Assembly: GCA_044865965.1 (NCBI GenBank) | Contig: JBIOTP010000097.1 | Coordinates: 6,498-70,497 of the forward strand | Direction of reading: 5' to 3' | DNA: 64,000 nt | From: Solirubrobacter sp044865965 | GTDB taxonomy: Bacteria; Actinomycetota; Thermoleophilia; Solirubrobacterales; Solirubrobacteraceae | In this document: piece by piece, positions 6,656 to 15,151 of the stretch | How positions within the stretch are numbered: the first letter of the stretch is position 1 | How the letters are laid out: each line of letters opens with the position of its first letter | Made by a program: the position numbers and the translations under genes | Notes under the pieces: model-generated | Database searches by the model: none | What the model was told of the DNA's origin: nothing | The model's input: only the letters and a program-made list of their open reading frames with translations

Positions 6656-9169
6656 ATGACACGACGACCGCTCGCCATCCGCCGACCGCTCGCGATCGCG
6701 CTCGCCGCCTCGTTGCTCTACGCGGGCGTGCTCGTGGCGACGGCGCACGCCGAGCAGCACCTGGTGCGGGTCACGCTCGTCACCGGCCAGCAGCTCACGG
6801 TGACGGTGGACGTCCCGCCCGGCACACCGGTCGGCGACGTGCAGATCCCCGGTCTGCCGGCGCCGATCCAGTCGATCCAGGACCTCGGTCCGGTCCAGGC
6901 GCCCCCCACCCCCACTCCCACGCCCACGGTCACCGCGCCGCCGGCCGCCGCCCCGGCGCCGACGGCCGCGGCGCCCGGCGCCACCGCGACGCCCGGCAAT
7001 CAGACCAGCAGCACCTCGGGCTCCACCGGGCGTTCAAAGAAGAAGGGCTCCAAGCAGAAGCGGCCCGGCTCCATCGCCAACGAGCTCACCGGCCGTGACG
7101 ACGCGCCCAACGTCGAATCGCTGACCGGCCGCGTGCCGGAGGCCACGGCGACCGCGTCGCCGGAGCCGCAGCCGCCGCGCCCGGCCGACCCCACGTACTC
7201 GCTGGCGACGCCCGGCGCGGCCAAGATCGGAGTGCCGAACTTCTTCATCGACAAGTTCCGCATCCCGCCGTTCCTGCTGCCGATCTACCAGGCCGCGGGC
7301 ACCGAGTACAGCGTGCGCTGGGAGCTGCTGGCCGCGATCAACGAGATCGAGACCGACTACGGCCGCAACCTCAATGTGAGCTCGGCGGGCGCCCGCGGCT
7401 GGATGCAGTTCATGCCGGGCTCGTGGAGGAAGTACGGCGTCGACGGCAACCGCGACGGCGTGAAGGATCCCGACAACCCCGTCGATGCGATCTTCGCCGC
7501 CGCCCGCTACCTGCGCGCCGCGGGGGCCGACCACGACATCCGCGGCGCGGTCTTCGCCTACAACCACGCCGACTGGTACGTCGACTCGGTGCTGCTGCGC
7601 GCGCAGGTGATCGGCGGCCTGCCGTCGAATCTCGTCGGCTCGCTCACCGGCCTCACGGAGGGCCGCTTCCCCGTCGCCGCGCGCGCGACCTACGCGGACG
7701 AGCTGTCGGACCGCGAGCTGCACAAGAAGCGCCGGACGGCGGCGATGGCGGTGGACAGCGCCGCCCGCCGCGGCCTCTCGATCTTCGCGAAGGCGGGCTC
7801 GCCCGTGATCGCGGTCAACGACGCGCGGGTCGTGCGGATCGGCTTCTCGGCGCGGCTCGGGCGCTTCGTGCAGATCCAGGACGCCTACGGCAACACGTAC
7901 ACATACGGGCGGCTGGCGAAGATCGCCACGCGCTACGCCGCGCCGAAGCCGCAGAAGCTGTCGGCGGGCGAGACCCAGCGCGAGCTGAAGCTGCCCAAGC
8001 GCGACGCGGCCCCCACGGAGCCGGCGTCGCGCACGACCCGCCCGGCCGCGAGGACGCCGCGCAAGTCGCTGGCGCGCAAGGCGGCGCCGAGCGGCGAGAC
8101 GCCCGCGGCGCCGAGCGCCGGCGCGCCGGACGAGGGCACCGCCGACCCGGGCCTGGCGGCGGTCACGAGCGCCCCCGCCAAGGTCCGCCTCTTCGCACAC
8201 CCGTCGCGCGCGAACTCGGCCGCCGCCGGCGGCGCGCAGCAGGAGTTCCTGCGCACGGGGCGCATCGATGGCGCGCTGTCGCCCTCACGCCTGCTCGGCC
8301 TGGACCGCGACCAGATCCTCGTGCGCCGCCTGCGGGCGGGCGCCCAGATCCCGGCCGGCACGGTGCTCGGGCGCATCGGCCGCGCGTCCTCGCCCAAGCA
8401 CCCGTACCTGCGCTTCGAGATCCGGCCGGCCGGCCGCGGCGCCCCGCGGATCGACCCGAAGCCGATCCTCGACGGCTGGAAGCTGCTGGAGTCGACCGCG
8501 ATCTACCGCGCGCAGGGCCGCAACCCGTTCGTCGGCCCCGACGCGGCGACGCCCTCGATCGGCCAGATCCTGCTGATGAGCAAGGACGCACTCCAGCAGC
8601 GCGTGCTCGCCGACCCGCGGATCCAGATCTATGAGTGCGGCCGGCGCGACATCCAGGCCGGCGCGGTCGACCGGCGCGTGCTGGCCACGCTCGAGTTCCT
8701 CGTCGCCTCGGGCTTCAACCCGACCGTGACCTCGCTGGAGTGCGGGCACTCGTACCTGACCGCGTCGGGCAACGTGTCCGAGCACTCGAGCGGCTCGGCG
8801 GTCGACATCGCGGCGATCAACGGCACGCCCATCCTCGACCACCAGGGCCCCGGCTCGATCACGGAGCTCGTCATCCAGCGGCTGCTCACGCTCCAGGGCA
8901 CGATGAAGCCGCACCAGATCATCTCGCTGATGACGTTCGACGGCGCGGACAACACGTTCTCGCTGCCCGACCACGCGGACCACATCCACGTCGGCTTCCA
9001 GCCGATGTACGGTGCCAACTCCAAGCTCGCGAAGCAGCTCAACGCGATCCTGAAGCCCACGCAATGGGTCAAGCTCATCGAGCGTCTGGGGAAGATCGAC
9101 AACCCGAAGGTGCGGTTGGCGCCGTCGAAGTACGCGATCAAGACCAAACCGTCGCACGACGAGCCGTAG
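6656..9169 (+). CDS. Secreted wall hydrolase: lytic transglycosylase, degenerate M23 and M15-like domains
   Basis: 837 aa with an N-terminal signal sequence (about residues 8-30) and a Pro/Thr-rich linker. An SLT-type transglycosylase domain (about 190-320) has its candidate catalytic Glu in EIETDYGR and the GWMQFMPGSW core. A LytM/M23-like beta region is split by a roughly 130-residue Lys/Ala/Pro-rich insert. Its C-terminal half keeps PYLRFEIRPAG but lacks the normal HxH zinc pair. The last ~170 residues carry an M15-like site (SEHSSGSAVDI and HADHIHVGF). The predicted role is peptidoglycan cleavage outside the membrane during growth or division. I chose the ATG directly before the twin-Arg-rich signal; the frame is open about 110 bp further upstream. 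Confidence 0.85.
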   Translation: MTRRPLAIRRPLAIALAASLLYAGVLVATAHAEQHLVRVTLVTGQQLTVTVDVPPGTPVGDVQIPGLPAPIQSIQDLGPVQAPPTPTPTPTVTAPPAAAPAPTAAAPGATATPGNQTSSTSGSTGRSKKKGSKQKRPGSIANELTGRDDAPNVESLTGRVPEATATASPEPQPPRPADPTYSLATPGAAKIGVPNFFIDKFRIPPFLLPIYQAAGTEYSVRWELLAAINEIETDYGRNLNVSSAGARGWMQFMPGSWRKYGVDGNRDGVKDPDNPVDAIFAAARYLRAAGADHDIRGAVFAYNHADWYVDSVLLRAQVIGGLPSNLVGSLTGLTEGRFPVAARATYADELSDRELHKKRRTAAMAVDSAARRGLSIFAKAGSPVIAVNDARVVRIGFSARLGRFVQIQDAYGNTYTYGRLAKIATRYAAPKPQKLSAGETQRELKLPKRDAAPTEPASRTTRPAARTPRKSLARKAAPSGETPAAPSAGAPDEGTADPGLAAVTSAPAKVRLFAHPSRANSAAAGGAQQEFLRTGRIDGALSPSRLLGLDRDQILVRRLRAGAQIPAGTVLGRIGRASSPKHPYLRFEIRPAGRGAPRIDPKPILDGWKLLESTAIYRAQGRNPFVGPDAATPSIGQILLMSKDALQQRVLADPRIQIYECGRRDIQAGAVDRRVLATLEFLVASGFNPTVTSLECGHSYLTASGNVSEHSSGSAVDIAAINGTPILDHQGPGSITELVIQRLLTLQGTMKPHQIISLMTFDGADNTFSLPDHADHIHVGFQPMYGANSKLAKQLNAILKPTQWVKLIERLGKIDNPKVRLAPSKYAIKTKPSHDEP

Positions 9170-9195
9170 ACGCTGACGAGCGGCGCTTCCGCTTC

Positions 9196-10017
9196 GTGCA
9201 GTGGGAGTTCGCCGGCCGGCTCGGGCCGCCGCCCGGGCGCTACGTCGTGCGCCGCTACGCGGGCGACGAGGTCCGACAGGTCGTGGTGGTGAGTGAGCTC
9301 GGCCACGCGCCGCGTCCGGAGCGGCGCTTCCGGAGCCGTGGCCGGCGCGTGGGCGCCGGGCCCGCGCCGAGCGCGGCCCCGGTCACCCGCGTCACGGTGA
9401 TCGACGCGGAGCCGCTGGCGGACCGCGCCGCCGGGCGCGCCTGGCTCGAGCGGACCGGGGACGTCGCGAGCGACGCCTTCCGCACGCTGGCGCACGTCGT
9501 CGCCGCCTACCGCGTGGCCGCCGCCGATCCCGCGATCGCCGACCCGGACCCCGACCGCGCGCTCGCCGCGCGGCTCGGCTACGGCTCCGGCGAGCAGGTG
9601 GCCGACGGCGCCTGGGAGGCCGCGCGCGAGCTGCCCCGCCCGCCCCGCCCGCGCCGCCCGGACACGCGCCCCCAGGAGCGCCTGGCGGCGCTGCTGAGCG
9701 CCCGCGACGCGGCGCTCGCGTGCGAGGAGCTGGCCCTGCGCGCCCGTGGCGACCTGGACTGCGGGCGCGAGCGCGAGGCGGCGATGCAGCTCGAGGCGGC
9801 GCTCGCGGCCGCGCTGGCCGAGCTCGAGAGCTGGCGCGAGCACGGCGACCTCGCCGCGCGCCTGACCGAGCTGGCAGGGCACCGCGAGCCGGTGGCCGCG
9901 GCGGCCGCCGCGGCGCGCGAGGGGCGCCTGGGCGGCGCCCACGGGGAGGCGGTCACGGCGGCGCTGGCGCGTCTCGAAGCCGCCGTGCGCGCGCGAGCGA
10001 ACATAAAGGGGGTCTGA
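9196..10017 (+). CDS. Hypothetical protein, helical C-terminal half
   Basis: About 273 aa from a GTG start; the frame is open upstream through the end of the hydrolase gene, but no better start codon is seen there. The N-terminus (VQWEFAGRLGPPPGRYVVRR) is compact and polar. The C-terminal ~150 residues are a long Ala/Arg/Glu-rich helical region. No signal peptide or catalytic motif is evident. Its last codons (NIKGV then TGA) are supplied by the palindrome at 10000-10030, so the natural C-terminus may have been altered by that element. Confidence 0.6.
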   Translation: MQWEFAGRLGPPPGRYVVRRYAGDEVRQVVVVSELGHAPRPERRFRSRGRRVGAGPAPSAAPVTRVTVIDAEPLADRAAGRAWLERTGDVASDAFRTLAHVVAAYRVAAADPAIADPDPDRALAARLGYGSGEQVADGAWEAARELPRPPRPRRPDTRPQERLAALLSARDAALACEELALRARGDLDCGREREAAMQLEAALAAALAELESWREHGDLAARLTELAGHREPVAAAAAAAREGRLGGAHGEAVTAALARLEAAVRARANIKGV

Positions 10018-10030
10018 CCCCCTTTATGTT
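10000..10030. terminator. 31-bp palindrome carrying the stop codons of two convergent genes
   Basis: AACATAAAGGGGGTC and its exact reverse complement are separated by a single T. The plus-strand gene ends at the TGA in the centre (10015-10017) and the sirtuin gene ends at the TAA in the right arm (10024-10026). The arms include runs that can act as a bidirectional terminator. The core GGGGTC-N-GACCCC recurs at 29845-29861, pointing to a dispersed repeat family. Confidence 0.75.
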
Positions 10031-10770
10031 GCGGCCACGACCGCCTCGAGCTCCTCGACGACGTCGCCCGACAGCCGGATCGTGGCCTCGGCGTCGTACG
10101 GCGTCGGGCCCTTGGTGACGATCGCCAGGCGGCCGCCGTTGGCCAGCGTCTCGGCCGGCAGCCCGGCGACCGGGTAGACCTCGAGCGAGGAGCCGACGAC
10201 GAGCATCAGCCCGGCGTCGCGGGCGAGGGTCTCGGCGCGCTCCATCGCCTCCTCGGGCAAGAGCTCGCCGAACAGCACGACGTCGGGCTTCAACGGCTCG
10301 CCGCAGTCGCAGCGCGGCACGCCGGCGGGGTCGGCGGCCAGCCGCGCGCGGGTCTCGGCCTGCGGGAAGCGCGCGCCGCAGCTCAGGCAGGACGCGCTCC
10401 TGACCGACCCGTGGACCTCGATCGGGTCGCGCGTGCCGGCCGCCGCGTGCAGGCCGTCGATGTTCTGGGTGATCAGGCCGGCCAGCAGGCCGGCCCGCTC
10501 GAGCCCGGCGAGCGCGAGATGCGCGCCGTTGGGCCGCTTGTCGTCGAGGACCTCGAAGCGCTTGCCGTAGAACCCCCAGAAGCGCTCGGGATCGCGCCGC
10601 CAGACCGAGATATGGGCGACCTCCATCGGGTCGACGTTCGCCCACAGGCCGGTCCCCGGCGAGCGGAAATCCGGTATGCCCGACGGGACGGAGATGCCGG
10701 CGCCCGTAAGCGCGACGACCGGGCCCGCGGAGTGGATCAGCTCCGCGAGCCGGTCATGCGCCGCGGTCAC
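10024..10770 (-). CDS. cobB: Sirtuin NAD-dependent protein deacylase
   Basis: 248 aa. Sirtuin signatures in order: GAGIS and the NAD loop IPDFRSPGTGLW, TQNIDGLH with a neighbouring EVHGS general-base His, and a four-Cys zinc site (CLSC then CDC). The SSLEVYPVAGLP ribose-binding segment follows. It removes acetyl or other acyl groups from lysines using NAD. It overlaps the upstream enoyl-CoA hydratase gene (GTGA), making it the last gene of a beta-oxidation operon, so acylated fatty-acid enzymes are likely substrates. Confidence 0.93.
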   Translation of the reverse strand: MTAAHDRLAELIHSAGPVVALTGAGISVPSGIPDFRSPGTGLWANVDPMEVAHISVWRRDPERFWGFYGKRFEVLDDKRPNGAHLALAGLERAGLLAGLITQNIDGLHAAAGTRDPIEVHGSVRSASCLSCGARFPQAETRARLAADPAGVPRCDCGEPLKPDVVLFGELLPEEAMERAETLARDAGLMLVVGSSLEVYPVAGLPAETLANGGRLAIVTKGPTPYDAEATIRLSGDVVEELEAVVAAT

Positions 10771-11870
10771 CTGCCCCGGAACGTCGGGCTCCGCTTCTCG
10801 ATGAACGCCGCGATCCCCTCGCGCGCGTCCTCGGACGTGAAGGCCGTGATGAACGCCTCCGCCTCGGCCGCGAGGCCGGCGTCGAGGTCGCCGGCGCGGG
10901 ACACGCGCTTGATCTGCTCAAGCGCGATCGGCGCCTGCTGCGCGAACTTGCGCCCCCACTGCAGCGCGGTGTCGAACAGCTCGTGGTCGGCCACGACGTG
11001 GTTGACGAGGCCGAACTCATAGGCCTCCTCGGCCGAGATCGGGTCGCCGACCGTGTTCATCTCGAGCGCCTTCGCGGGCCCGACCAGCCGCGGCAGCCGC
11101 TGCGTGCCGCCGAAGCCGGGGATGATCCCGAGGTTGATCTCGGGCTGGCCGAACGACGCCGAGTGGGCCGCGAGCCGGACGTCGCACGCCATCGCGACCT
11201 CGCAGCCGCCGCCCAGCGCCATGCCGTTGACGGCGGCGATGGTCATGATCGGCGAGGTCTCCCACGCACGCCCGAGCGCGTGCATCTGGTCGAGGTGCTC
11301 GCGGCCGGAGGCCTCGTCCCACTGGGTGAACGCCTTGATGTCGGCGCCCGCGGAGAAGAGCGCCGGGTTCGGGGACGCCAGCACCATCGCCCGCGCGCGC
11401 CCCTGCAGGTCGTCCCACGCCCGCTGGAGCCCTTCGGCCACGTGCGGCGCGAGCGCGTTGGCCGGCGGGTTGTCGAGCCACACGACCGCGATCTCGCCGC
11501 GCAGGTCGAGCTTGACCGGCGCGGTCTCGTAGCCCGGCTCCGGCTGCGGGTACGGGTAGAAGCCCTGGCCGCTCTTGGCGCCCAGGCGCCCCTGCGCGAC
11601 CAGCCGGCGCAGCGTCAGCGGCGGCTCGAAGTGCTCGCCCCACTCCTCCTCGGCGCGCTCGAGCGCGGCCAGCACGTCGTCGAGGCCGCGCAGGTCGGCG
11701 CGCACGAACGGGCCCGGCACCATGCCGGTGCCGAGCATCAGGCCCATGTCGATGTCGCGGACGCCCGCGATGCCCTCCTCGAGCACGAGGCAGGCCTCGA
11801 CGAGGGCCTTCAGCTGGAAGCGCTCGGCGATCGACTCGTCGATCCGCGACGGGGTCTCAGGAGTGCTCAT
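10767..11870 (-). CDS. 3HCDH C-terminal domain fused to enoyl-CoA hydratase
   Basis: 367 aa. The first ~110 residues (FQLKALVEACLVLEEGIA through GRLGAKSGQGFYPYP) match the second C-terminal helical domain of 3-hydroxyacyl-CoA dehydrogenases. The rest is a crotonase domain with oxyanion-hole loop FSAGADIKAF and catalytic glutamates in GGGCEVAM and FGQPEINLG. It should hydrate 2-enoyl-CoA. The start overlaps the end of the dehydrogenase gene by 14 bp. Together the two reproduce all FadB domains but in permuted order. Confidence 0.88.
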   Translation of the reverse strand: MSTPETPSRIDESIAERFQLKALVEACLVLEEGIAGVRDIDMGLMLGTGMVPGPFVRADLRGLDDVLAALERAEEEWGEHFEPPLTLRRLVAQGRLGAKSGQGFYPYPQPEPGYETAPVKLDLRGEIAVVWLDNPPANALAPHVAEGLQRAWDDLQGRARAMVLASPNPALFSAGADIKAFTQWDEASGREHLDQMHALGRAWETSPIMTIAAVNGMALGGGCEVAMACDVRLAAHSASFGQPEINLGIIPGFGGTQRLPRLVGPAKALEMNTVGDPISAEEAYEFGLVNHVVADHELFDTALQWGRKFAQQAPIALEQIKRVSRAGDLDAGLAAEAEAFITAFTSEDAREGIAAFIEKRSPTFRGR

Positions 11871-12729
11871 AGAACCCCCTTCCGCTCTTGGCGCCCAGGT
11901 TGCCCTGCTCGACGAGCTCCTCCATTCCCCGGTGCACGTAGAAGCGGTCGCCGTAAGCGTCGCGCATGTCGCGCGCCACCTTCACGGTCGTGTCCAGGCC
12001 CGACATGTCGGCGACCCGGAACGGCCCCATCGGCATCTGCGCCTTCTCGCGCAGGAGCTCGTCGAGCTCCTCCACCGACACGCCGGTCTCGTCCTGGTAG
12101 CGCCAGATCTCGCTCGCCGTGGAGAGCAGGATGCGGTTGACGAGGAAGCCCGGGCACTCCGCGCAGCGCACCGGCACCTTGCGGATCTGCTGGGCGAAGT
12201 TGGCCGCCGCCTGCGCGGTCTCGGGCAGCGTGTCGTCGGACTCGATCACCTCGACCAAGCGCATGTAGGACGCCGGCCAGAAGAAGTGGAAGCCGACGAC
12301 CTTCTCCGGCCGGTTGGTGATGGCGCCGATCTCGGTGATCGACAGCCCCGAGGTGTTGGAGGCGAGGATCGCGTGGCCCGGCGTCGCGGCGTCGAGCTCC
12401 TCGAACACCGCGTGCTTGATCTCCAGCTTCTCCGGCACGGCCTCGATCGCGAAGTCGACGTCGCCGAAGCCGTCATAGCCGGTGGCGCCGGTGATCAGGG
12501 ACAGCGTGTGCTCGGCCTGCGCGTCGGCCTGCTCCTGCGAGAGCTTGCCCTTCTCGACCAGCTTGGCGCCCTGCCGGTGGGTGACCTCGCGCGCCTTCTC
12601 GATTCCCGCGTCGACGAACTTCTGGTCGACGTCCTTGAGCACGACGGGCACGTCCGCCGCCGCGATGACCTGGGCGATCTCGCCGCCCATCACCCCGGCG
12701 CCGACGACCGCCGCCTTGAACACGAACAT
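11857..12729 (-). CDS. 3-hydroxyacyl-CoA dehydrogenase
   Basis: 290 aa. Rossmann NAD-binding start VVGAGVMGGEIAQ, the catalytic-region motif VVGFHFFWPA, the conserved SNTSGLSI, and the helical C-terminal domain (ECPGFLVNRIL, GPFRVADMSGLD). It oxidises 3-hydroxyacyl-CoA in fatty-acid beta-oxidation, or acts as a 3-hydroxybutyryl-CoA dehydrogenase. The WP in place of NP in the usual HFFNP motif is a mild variation. It lies 10 bp after the SRPBCC gene. Confidence 0.9.
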   Translation of the reverse strand: MFVFKAAVVGAGVMGGEIAQVIAAADVPVVLKDVDQKFVDAGIEKAREVTHRQGAKLVEKGKLSQEQADAQAEHTLSLITGATGYDGFGDVDFAIEAVPEKLEIKHAVFEELDAATPGHAILASNTSGLSITEIGAITNRPEKVVGFHFFWPASYMRLVEVIESDDTLPETAQAAANFAQQIRKVPVRCAECPGFLVNRILLSTASEIWRYQDETGVSVEELDELLREKAQMPMGPFRVADMSGLDTTVKVARDMRDAYGDRFYVHRGMEELVEQGNLGAKSGRGFYEHS

Positions 12730-12739
12730 GCAACTGACC

Positions 12740-13204
12740 CTACCGAGGGCGGCCGAACTGGCGCTCCGCTGCCAGCTCGGCCGAGAAGCGGGCCAGCGTG
12801 CGGCGCAGCGACTCGGCGATCCGGCGGCGGGTGATGAGCAGGTCGATCACCGGCGTGAGCGGGTTGCGCTGCTTGAGGCGGTACTGGAGCGCGAGCGTGA
12901 TCCGCACGTTGTCCGGGCCCGGCTCGAACGTGACGCTCTGGGTTCCCGACAGCGCGGCGTCCTCGACCTCCAGCACCTGCCCGATGCGCTGCTCGAAGCG
13001 CGTGACGCGCTCCGACACGCGGCCGCGGCCGCGCGGCGGCGAGTCCCACAGCCGCCGGCTACCGGCCTCGGGCCAGCCGTCCTCGAGCGTCACGACGTGG
13101 CCGAAGCCGTCGATCCACGACGCCCAGCGGCTCGGGTCGTACCACAGCTGCTCGGCGAAGGCGGCGCGGCCGGGAACCACGATGCTCGCCCGCGCGCGGC
13201 CCAT
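12740..13204 (-). CDS. SRPBCC (START-like) family protein
   Basis: 154 aa. The start MGRARASIVVPGRAAF leads into a WYDPSRWASWIDGFGHV segment typical of polyketide-cyclase/START-like proteins. The long C-terminal helix lines a hydrophobic pocket in this fold. Probably binds an acyl or aromatic ligand. Its ATG overlaps the padR stop (ATGA), so regulator and ligand-binding protein are co-translated ahead of the two beta-oxidation genes. Confidence 0.65.
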   Translation of the reverse strand: MGRARASIVVPGRAAFAEQLWYDPSRWASWIDGFGHVVTLEDGWPEAGSRRLWDSPPRGRGRVSERVTRFEQRIGQVLEVEDAALSGTQSVTFEPGPDNVRITLALQYRLKQRNPLTPVIDLLITRRRIAESLRRTLARFSAELAAERQFGRPR

Positions 13205-13665
13205 CAGTCGGTCGCCAGCACCTCGGCGCGGATCGCCCGGATCGACTGCGCGATCCGCTCCATCCGCGGCCCGAGCTCCCCCGCGAGCCGCGCGCGCTCG
13301 GCCTCGCCCGGCCGCGTGATCCGGTAGAAGCGCCGCGTGCGGCGCTCCGGGTGCTCCCACTCGCCCGCGACGAAGCCCTGCGCCTCCAGCGAGCGCAGCA
13401 GCGGGTACATCGTGTTCGGGTTCACCGTCAACGCGCCGCCGGTCAGCTCCGCGATGCTGTCGATGAGCTGGTTGCCGTAGGACGGCCGGCGCGCCACGAA
13501 GTGCAGTACCAGCAGCGGCAGCAGCCCGGCCCGCCGCAGGTCGCCGATGAGCGGATCGGCCGAGCCCGCGCCGGCGGCGCCGGGCGGAGCGCTGACCGCC
13601 TCGCGCGCCGCCTCCAGGCCCGCCTGGGCGGCCGCCTCGGTCGTCCTGCGCGACGTGGAGGGCAC
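13204..13665 (-). CDS. PadR-family transcriptional regulator
   Basis: 153 aa from a GTG. The winged-helix core is LLPLLVLHFVARRPSYGNQL, followed by TVNPNTMYPLLRSLEAQGFV and the wing RRFYRITRPG, as in PadR/PF03551. First gene of the PadR-SRPBCC-3HCDH-ECH-sirtuin operon, so it probably autoregulates and senses an acyl or aromatic effector. The frame remains open upstream through the repeat region, but that part has no PadR character. Confidence 0.85.
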   Translation of the reverse strand: MPSTSRRTTEAAAQAGLEAAREAVSAPPGAAGAGSADPLIGDLRRAGLLPLLVLHFVARRPSYGNQLIDSIAELTGGALTVNPNTMYPLLRSLEAQGFVAGEWEHPERRTRRFYRITRPGEAERARLAGELGPRMERIAQSIRAIRAEVLATD

Positions 13666-13700
13666 GGAGCCATCGTAAGCCCCGCGCGGAGCGCGCTCGC

Positions 13701-13818
13701 GCCGGGCGCCGCCGGCGAGCCGGTGGGGTGCCCGCGCAGCGCCGGGGCGCCGCCGGCGAGCCGGTGGGTGCCCGCGGGCGCCGGGGCCCCGCCGGCGAGC
13801 CGGTGGAATGCGGGGCGT
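13701..13818. repeat. Three tandem ~40-bp GC-rich repeats upstream of a hydrolase gene
   Basis: Units begin at 13701, 13741 and 13780. Each contains GCCGGCGAGCCGGTGG, which can fold as a CCGGC/GCCGG hairpin, followed by a GTGCCCGCG-like stretch in the first two. They fill most of the gap between padR (start 13665) and the plus-strand gene at 13832, so the promoters of both must lie within or beside them. Confidence 0.8.
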
Positions 13819-13831
13819 AGCCTGAACCGCC

Positions 13832-14617
13832 ATGTGCTTCCCGTTCGACGCCATCCCGCCCGACATCCCGCCGGCGCTGCGCGCACGCCCCCCGATCGCC
13901 GGCGGCGCGGCCGGCGAGCGGCTCACGCTGGGCTCGGCCGACGGCACCGAGTTCTCCGCCTACCTGGCGCGCGCCGAGGGCGCCGTGGGCGTTGTGATCC
14001 TGCCCGACGTGCGCGGCCTGTTCCGCTTCTACGAGGAGCTCGCGGAGCGCTTCGCGGACGCCGGCCTGCCCGCGATCGCGTTCGACTACTTCGGCCGCAC
14101 CGCCGGCCTGGGCCCGCGCGACGCGGAGTTCGACTTCTGGCCGCACGTGGAGCAGACCACGCGCGAGACGGTCGCGGCCGACGTCGCCGCCACGGCGGCG
14201 CGGCTGCGCGCCGAGACCGCCGCCGAGCGGTTCGTCACCGTCGGCTTCTGCTTCGGCGGCGCCCACTCGTTCGCGCAGGCGGCCGCGGGCGAGGCCGCCG
14301 GCGTGGCCGGCTTCTACGGCTCGCTGGTCCCGCGCCGCGAGGGCATGCCCTCGATCATCGACCTCGTCCCGGAGTTCGCGTGCCCGGTGCTCGGGCTGTT
14401 CGCGGGCGCGGACCAGAACATCACCGCCGACCACGTCGCGCGCTTCGAGTCAGAGCTCGAGCGCCACGGCGTCGGGCACGAGATCCACACCTACGACGGC
14501 GCGCCGCACTCGTTCTTCGACCGCCGCCAGGCGGACTACGCCGAGGCCTCGGCGGACGCCTGGGAGCGTGTCCTGGGCTTCATCGGGCGCGTATCTCAGC
14601 CTAAGGTCGAGGCTTAG
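13832..14617 (+). CDS. Dienelactone hydrolase family protein
   Basis: 261 aa alpha/beta hydrolase. The nucleophile elbow is GFCFGG with the Cys typical of dienelactone hydrolases. The acid is in FAGADQNI and the His in APHSFFD. Likely cytoplasmic; it may open lactones formed in aromatic catabolism, but DLH homologues have varied substrates. It converges with the RTX-like gene, whose stop codon overlaps this one's. Confidence 0.85.
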   Translation: MCFPFDAIPPDIPPALRARPPIAGGAAGERLTLGSADGTEFSAYLARAEGAVGVVILPDVRGLFRFYEELAERFADAGLPAIAFDYFGRTAGLGPRDAEFDFWPHVEQTTRETVAADVAATAARLRAETAAERFVTVGFCFGGAHSFAQAAAGEAAGVAGFYGSLVPRREGMPSIIDLVPEFACPVLGLFAGADQNITADHVARFESELERHGVGHEIHTYDGAPHSFFDRRQADYAEASADAWERVLGFIGRVSQPKVEA

Positions 14618-15123
14618 CGCTGCGTTTTTCCGGCCGGCTTGTAGGAGATCTTGTCGCAGTGGCGGACCCGGTAGCCCCGGCGCGCCCTGTGGCTGATGAA
14701 CAGGATGTCGTGCCCCGACCCGCAGTCGATCGATCCGCGGCCGAAGTGCGAGTGGATGATGTCCGCGCCCGAGCCGCCCAGGATCGTGTTCGTTCCGTGG
14801 CTGGCGTAGATGAAGTCGTTGCCCGGCCCGCCGTCGAGCAGGTCGCTCTGGGCCTCGGTCTGGCCTGACGGCTTGTAGTCGCCCCACAGCACGTCGCGGC
14901 CGCGCTCGCCGAAGAGCTGGTCGTTGGCGTGGCCGCCGAGCAGCTCGTCGTTCTTCGAGCCGCCGTGGTGGGCGATGCTCTGGTCGGTCCTGTTGATCCA
15001 CGTCTGGCCGTTGATCTTCGGCCAGCCCTTGTGGCTGGTCTGCGCCCCCGCGGCCGCGGCACTCACGGCGAGGATCGCGAGCGTCGCGATGGAGGTTCGC
15101 CGGATGAACATCCACGACACCAT
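14614..15123 (-). CDS. Small secreted RTX-like calcium-binding protein
   Basis: 169 aa. Signal peptide (about residues 6-28, cleavage near AGA-QTS), then repeats such as GGHANDQLFG, GGPGNDFIYA and GGSGADIIHS, which fit the GGxGxDxx nonapeptide of calcium-binding beta-rolls. A Cys pair (SIDCGSGHD, VRHCDK) may close a disulfide. It starts 28 bp after the acyl-CoA dehydrogenase stop. No secretion system is adjacent. A start 12 bp later is also possible. Confidence 0.7.
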   Translation of the reverse strand: MVSWMFIRRTSIATLAILAVSAAAAGAQTSHKGWPKINGQTWINRTDQSIAHHGGSKNDELLGGHANDQLFGERGRDVLWGDYKPSGQTEAQSDLLDGGPGNDFIYASHGTNTILGGSGADIIHSHFGRGSIDCGSGHDILFISHRARRGYRVRHCDKISYKPAGKTQR

Positions 15124-15151
15124 ATACGCCGCGCCGCGGATGCCCGATCGG

